A stretch of 64,000 nt of DNA from Conchocele bisecta (Eukaryota; Mollusca; Bivalvia; Lucinida; Thyasiridae), in contig CM055272.1 in NCBI GenBank assembly GCA_029237695.1, positions 32,746,791 through 32,810,790 of the forward strand, read 5' to 3'. Every line of letters begins with the position of its first letter. The first letter of the stretch is position 1. The notes beneath the pieces are model-generated. The model was not told the origin of the DNA. It ran no database searches and saw only the letters and a program-made list of their open reading frames with translations. This document shows, piece after piece, positions 59,462 through 64,000 of this stretch. Both the position numbers and the translations under genes were made by a program.

Positions 59462-59550
59462 ATGGAGGGAGTTTGTTTGTTTATTAGTGTGTAACGGCCT
59501 ATCAACAGCTAAAGTCATGTAAGGCCGGGCAAACACCTTCACTTCCTGAT
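59462..59550 (-). mobile_element. SINE-like family A tail, reverse
   Basis: Read on the minus strand: GTGTTTGCCCGGCCTTACAT, GACTTTAGCTGTTGATAGGC and CGTTACACACTAATAAACAA. These are the 3' end of the family at 3100-3505. Confidence 0.65.
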
Positions 59551-59569
59551 TAACAAGAGTTGTCAGAGG

Positions 59570-59790
59570 ACAACGAAGCACGCCGAGCGTTAAGGTTTCG
59601 AGATGCACAAAGTATGTGACCTTGACCCTTGGAGCAATGCGTGTGTGAAATATGAAGCAAATCCAAGCAAGGAAACAGAAAATATAGGCCATATAATTTT
59701 TGAAGACGGACGGACGGACAGATCGACAGACGGACGCCTACGACGCCGAGGGTATGCCATAAGCACGGATTCCTTCGGAAGGTGCGCTAA
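59570..59790 (-). mobile_element. Pearl-like element with a single unit, reverse
   Basis: This is the reverse complement of the element at 11756-12396: GGCATACCCTCGGCGTCGTA, a CCGT/CTGT tract, then one 177-bp-type unit with TGGCCTATATTTTCTG, GCTTCATATTTCACACACGC and AACGCTCGGCG. It lacks tandem copies. Confidence 0.75.
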
Positions 59791-60100
59791 AAATGAATGT
59801 TAGCCGTCATCTTTAAAAATATCGAATCACGTGACACGCACTGACTTGGTTGGCTAATGGGAAATGACGTGTCTCCAGTAACGAACCAAACCACTGCGTG
59901 CACGTGATAGAAATATTTTACAATAATTTAAGACGCTAGAATCACCTGTGACTGCAGTCTGATCTGGGCCTACTCTGTTTGCAAAACTTATTTGTTTGTA
60001 AGAAATAAACGCCGAAATACAGCATATGACCAGATCTCTATAAATATATTTGCAAAGGGGAATAACTAGCTACAATCCATCATTGTATTGTTTCTTGTAG

Positions 60101-60205
60101 ATATCGATGAGTATGCCAGTGGCCCCTGTCAGAATAGCGCCAACTGCACGGACCTGGTTAACGGATACACACGTCACTGTGCACAGGGTTACACGGGAAT
60201 ACAGT
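60101..60205 (+). CDS. EGF-like (calcium-binding type) domain exon, degenerate
   Basis: The acceptor is GTTTCTTGTAG (ends at 60100) and the exon begins in phase 1, so the preceding base completes the D of DIDE. It encodes IDEYASGPCQNSANC, LVNGYTRHCAQGYTG and IQC, the cbEGF order. Two of the six conserved cysteines are replaced: the first (DEC to DEY, TAT) and the fourth (CxC to RHC, CGT). A GTAAGT donor at 60206 would split the last Cys codon. If it is not used, the frame stops at 60226. Such exons occur in fibrillin-, Notch- and fibropellin-like extracellular proteins. Flanking EGF exons were not found in the window. It may be a decaying or pseudo-exon. Confidence 0.6.
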
Positions 60206-60228
60206 GTAAGTTAGACACCACCAAATAG

Positions 60229-61184
60229 TTTTACTATATAATTTAACCGAATGCCATCCAATAAGGCCAGTCTCTCCTACTTTCACTATTAGTATGGATG
60301 CTGTGGGACCACTTGTACATGACCTGCAGCCAGTCTGTACTGGTTCTGCATGAACTAAACAATAGGTTCACTTACTCCTAAGAAAGAAAATTCCAACCTT
60401 GTCATATCCTCCAATATTGTGTACATGTGTTGGCCACGGAAACTGTGTTTACATCAAGTGACCAACAGGTTCAGTGTTTTCTTTTAAATGCTACAAATAT
60501 GCTGAAAACTGGTGTTAAAGGCACCCCAAAATGTTCCTCAAGTGAAACTGGGTAGTACTGGATCAAGATTTGCTACGATACGAGTCCATATTTATTTTAA
60601 GGATACATATCTTGGCAACAAATACATCATTACGTATTCCTTAAATTATAGCTTAGGATTTTTAATGTAGCGATGAATCCATGTTTACGGATATTTATCT
60701 TGGAGATGAATCCGAGTTTACGAATTTATATCTTAGCAATGAAGCAATATTTAATGAGCCATGGCTTAGCAATGAATTTATATTTTAGAATACATATCTT
60801 AACGATGATTTCATCTTCAGGGATCCATGTCTTAACTGTATCCGCATTTTAGGATTTATATATTTATGTGAATCCATATTTAATGACTCGTATTTGGTGT
60901 GCGGATGATGATAGGTAGATAGGGGCAGTAACTCTGCAAAACTCCCGTACAGTACAGACGGTACAGGAGTTTGCAGAATTACTTGCCGCAACTACTGTCT
61001 GTTTCACGAAACCTGTACCAATGTTATGGCCATATAAACAGCGCAAAAACTTCTTTTTTTCGACAATATTAAATTTTTATCAAAATTTTGAATGAGGCTA
61101 CTTTTTATTTCGTTAAATTTGGTAAAATATTGATTTTCTTCTGAAAAAAAAAAGATTGATCTATGGGAAGTAACATGCATAGTC
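60229..61184. other. AT-rich, possible intron; repeated short motif
   Basis: Degenerate repeats of about 35-45 bp are built on ATATCTTGG(C/A)AA.GAAT and ATCCATGTTTACGG between 60595 and 60870. A palindrome CCGTACAGTACAGACGGTACAG lies at 60946-60967. No exon is recognised. Confidence 0.4.
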
Positions 61185-61290
61185 TACTGTGCCCACCACC
61201 ACTTACCTTGCCCACTACCTACTGTGCCCACCACCACTGACTTTGCCCACCATATACTGTGCCCACCACCGATGTATTGTGCCCAACACC
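61185..61290 (+). repeat. Short minisatellite 'TACTGTGCCCACCACCAC'
   Basis: Five or so degenerate copies of CTACTGTGCCCACCACCACT with CTTTGCCCACC variants. The unit is about 20-25 bp. Confidence 0.7.
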
Positions 61291-61470
61291 ACTGACTTTA
61301 ATTTAATTAAAACCCAAAGGTTTAGAAATATTGAAATTTGTAGTTGGGGACGATTATTTGTATCCACCCAATATACTGAAGTGTCCCCCATCCCATCCAC
61401 TCTTCGTCAAGACTGGATTAGCCCTTAAAGTGACATCAAAATCACTCCACTTAGTTTATGTTCATTTCAG

Positions 61471-61648
61471 CAAGTGCCCGGAAATCCTTTCCTGGCACGG
61501 AGTATGCAAAGAAAGTGGAAATTGGGTCCGTTTTGAAGTATGCCCCGGACAGGAGAGGTGGTGGTGGAAGAAAGGCGTGATAACCTGGGTTAATGAACAT
61601 GAACAACATTGCACTATCATGCAGTTTGATCAGAAAAAAATATATTAA
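61471..61648 (+). CDS. Possible terminal exon, frame uncertain
   Basis: A good acceptor (GTTTATGTTCATTTCAG, ending at 61470) precedes an unusually open stretch. Frame 1 (from 61472) gives KCPEILSWHGVCKESG, RFEVCPGQERWWWKKG and a C-terminus ending at TAA 61646-61648, with four cysteines but an odd tryptophan content. Frame 2 gives SARKSFPGTEYAKKVEIG and YAPDRRGGGGRKA, ending at a TGA (61579-61581). That frame would follow from the phase-1 donor of the EGF exon at 60205. I cannot choose between them and recognise neither. AATAAA lies at about 61820. Confidence 0.3.
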
Positions 61649-62179
61649 AGAATGAAATTGTTCTTAGTTTGAGCTGTGTTGCCCAGCTCAAAAGGTTTGG
61701 CAATATTATATACAGAGCTTCAGATACAGGTTGGGTTTTTGACTCGTTATTTTGAAAAATAAGTATATTATTGTCATTTCAAACCTGTTTTCATTAATTC
61801 CATGTATACCAACCCTTTGAAATAAAAGTAAATTTAAATTTTTTACACTGGTTTTTTTAACCAAAACCGACCCTTATTTGAAGCTCTATAATCAATCCCT
61901 CTTGCTGACGTCTATCCAGATTAACAGGTAATAAAACACTAGATGTGCTTCTGGGTGTATGCGGCCCAAATGACAAAGTTAGACATTCATGAGCTGTAAA
62001 ATATCAATAATCAATCAATCGTGTGCAAAGTTTGGTGAATACAAGGCCAGGCTTGTGACATTGTTCCAACGTCATTGCGACGGGTTTACACGGTTGTTCA
62101 TGCCACATTGTTTGACGGTCGTTGCACGTTCAACATCAAGATTGGAACCATTTCGATGTTACTTCAACGTTTGATATGT

Positions 62180-62555
62180 GGTTTCAACGTCAGGTTAAAG
62201 ATGTTTAGACGTCATGTTGATGACGTTCGATAGACGTTGAAAAGTAGTTGAAAATGCAAATTTTTTAGACGTGTAGATGACGTTGTAGCAACGTTGTGTT
62301 GATGACGTTGGATATACGTTGAAAAGTAGTTTAAAATGCAATTTTTTAGACGTCATGTTGATGACGGTGAATCAACGTCATGTTGATGACGTTGAATCAA
62401 CGTCATGTTGATGACGTTGTATAAACGTCATGTTCATGTCGTCATTTCAACGTCATCAACATGACGTCTAAAAAAAATGCATTTTAAACTACTTTTCAAC
62501 GTATATCCAACGTCAGAAAAAGACGTTGAAACAACGTGCCTTAGACATCCAATTG
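62180..62555. mobile_element. Foldback repeat built on CAACGTCATGTTGATGACGTTG
   Basis: The arms 62303-62365 (GACGTTGGATATACGTTGAA...) and 62446-62512 (...CAACGTATATCCAACGTC) are near-perfect inverses. Between them the palindromic 22-mer is repeated about three times, and related AACGT/ACGTT motifs continue to both sides. The right side ends CAATTGCCCACTGGGC. Confidence 0.7.
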
Positions 62556-62559
62556 CCCA

Positions 62560-62790
62560 CTGGGCTTCTTCGTCTTGCCGTGATAAACATGTATACCGAA
62601 TGTGGTTACGAGCGGTGAAGTAGAACTTGAGTTATTGCGTGGCCAAGGATACAGAGTGCGAAATAATAAATATGAAAATCAATAGGCTTCTTCATCTTGC
62701 CGTGATAAACATGTATACCGAATTTGGTGACAATCCGTCAAGTTGATCTCTAGTTATTGCGTATTGCGTGGACAAGCTGTGCCCACCCAC
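62560..62790 (+). repeat. Direct duplication, about 124-bp spacing
   Basis: CTTCTTCGTCTTGCCGTGAT, AAACATGTATACCGAATGTG and GAGTTATTGCGTGG occur at 62564 and again at 62688 with small changes (TCATCTTGCC, CCGAATTTGG). Confidence 0.65.
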
Positions 62791-62827
62791 CCGCCGGCCC
62801 AGTGAATACATAATACATGCCGTTTTT

Positions 62828-63230
62828 TCAAAGCACAGAATTCCACTGGATTTGCGTCCATCGTGAATGTTGACCAGCCCATTCTCGACGTACCTGTCGG
62901 TGACGTCGTGTTAACATCGCCCCATTATATGGACGGAAGGCGTAAAGTTCATGTTCAGCGAGTGCGTTACGAACTGTTTGTGCACTGATCCTGTTGTTGG
63001 TCCTCCCATAAGTATTGAGAGCGGTAAGGGTAGCAGGTAGTAATTGGTCACGTAAGTGCGACGTCCGAATATGACGGTTCTGCTCAGGCATCGTAACACG
63101 TGGCCGACCACAACACACACCCAGGCGATTAGCGACATCATAATAACGTAAACCGGCGTCAACCATTCCAATGGCTCGCATTCGCTGATTTTGATTGTCT
63201 CGGCATTTCTTCAGAACAAACTTCGGATTT
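62828..63230 (-). pseudogene. Tc1/mariner-type transposase, N-terminal fragment
   Basis: On the minus strand the frame reads NQRMRAIGMVDAGLRYYDVA and then GRPRVTMPEQNRHIRTSHLR. RISAQTVRNALAEHEL, LTRRHRQVRREWAGQHSRW and WNSVL follow. This is the bipartite helix-turn-helix DNA-binding region of Tc1-like transposases up to just before the first catalytic Asp. About 28 residues expected between NRLGV and GRPRVT (the second helix and linker) are missing. The presumptive MPRQ start is one frame out relative to NQRMRA. The match ends at 62828, with the DDE/D catalytic domain absent. No terminal repeats were found. Confidence 0.85.
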
Positions 63231-63572
63231 TTCTGCTTATTTCTCTTGAATAGTTCACAAAAGCTGTATGTATGATAAACCGGTTTGTCGAGCTATACAT
63301 GTATAACTGAACATTAGCACGGGCCACGTGCATAACGGTAAATCTACGTTGGCAACATATCGGAATAGTGTTTTCTTGTTTTTACGGTGGGCTATTATTG
63401 CCAACATCCACTCCAAACGGAATATTGGTGACATAACCCAATGTTAACTTTTTCTCTATACATTTTGCATTTGGTATTGTTTCTTGTTTGACTCAGTATA
63501 TAACAAACGGGAATACATCTGTTTATTGTTAGGTATGATGGAAACAGTCAATACTAATATTATAATGTCCTT

Positions 63573-63895
63573 CCTGGTGCCTATTTCACCAACATTGCAA
63601 AGTATACTTATCTAGCAAAGTATACTTTGAGGGAGAAATTTTCAATTTAAGGATAAATTTATAATTTGTTATTTTACTGAATTTATTACAATATCACAGC
63701 CAATTTTGGCTGTGATAATGTACATGTAATACATTCAGTATACGGTAATAATTATGCATACTTTTAATCATCAAATATATGCAGTCGTTAGTTCTATATT
63801 AAATAATACATTTCGGGGAAAATAAATGATTTCTCCCTCAAAATATACTTTGCTAGATAAGTATACTTTGCAATTTTGATGAAATCGGCTACAGG
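63573..63895. mobile_element. 323-bp MITE with 67-bp terminal inverted repeats
   Basis: The left end (63573-63639) starts CCTGGTGCCTATTTCACCAA and the right end (63829-63895) is its inverse, ending TTGATGAAATCGGCTACAGG. Over 67 bp there are about six mismatches. The AAGTATACTT.TCTAGCAAAG block, itself semi-palindromic, is in both. The interior is AT-rich with CACAGCCAATTTTGGCTGTG. No target duplication was identified. Confidence 0.8.
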
Positions 63896-64000
63896 ACTAA
63901 AAATACACCATGTACCATTCTGTACTCCACTGTGTAATCTAGAATGATATACATATGGTTAATTAAATTTACAACACAACACATATTTTTATAATGTTTT

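Overview
This is eukaryotic nuclear DNA that is AT-rich, intron-bearing and dominated by repeats. The repeat content points to a lophotrochozoan, most likely a bivalve mollusc. It includes several SINE-like families with AAAC-type tails, pearl/BIV160-like elements (a CCGT/CTGT-type microsatellite followed by 160-180 bp tandem units), many foldback MITEs, and an intronless rhodopsin-class peptide-type GPCR. I saw no prokaryotic genes, CRISPR array or virus. The species call is an inference from repeat style only.

The coding content is sparse. (1) The last two coding exons of an ankyrin-repeat/SOCS-box (ASB-type) gene lie at 4649-4852 and 10212-10323 on the + strand. They are joined in phase across a 5.36 kb intron packed with repeats, and a poly(A) signal follows at 10401. 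(2) A complete single-exon class A GPCR gene lies at 35964-37076 (+). (3) An EGF-like exon at 60101-60205 (+) has lost two of its six cysteines. (4) A possible terminal exon lies near 61471 (+). The other protein-like signals are dead mobile-element genes: a DUF3504/KIAA1958-type tyrosine recombinase (28160-28856, -), a LINE reverse-transcriptase tail (33801-33998), an ORF1-like domain (38126-38317), a LINE endonuclease piece (41280-41467), and the N-terminal third of a Tc1-like transposase (62828-63230, -).

Layout: 1-10.4 kb holds MITEs, SINEs and the ASB gene end. 10.4-17.2 kb is a dense belt of hairpin MITEs, a pearl-like array, a hAT-type MITE with a target-site duplication, and a 1.7 kb element with a 9-bp duplication. 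17.2-24.7 kb is mostly AT-rich intergenic DNA. 24.7-27.4 kb holds a 1.08 kb foldback element carrying an ACGATG-type minisatellite, and a second pearl-like element. 28-41 kb holds decayed transposons around the GPCR. 41.47-56.96 kb is a striking array of giant inverted repeats: copies of a roughly 3.2 kb element with about 0.86 kb terminal inverted arms, built from about 257 bp subrepeats around a spacer that carries two convergent tRNA-like modules. 57.4-58.7 kb is a purine-rich minisatellite and a tandem duplication. 59-64 kb holds the EGF exon, more foldbacks, a Tc1 remnant and a clear 323 bp MITE.

The genes show no operon-like or pathway relationship. The main themes are hairpin-forming mobile DNA and one giant palindromic array. 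In part of that array (about 48.2-54.4 kb) the base quality looks unpolished, so its fine structure should be treated with caution.
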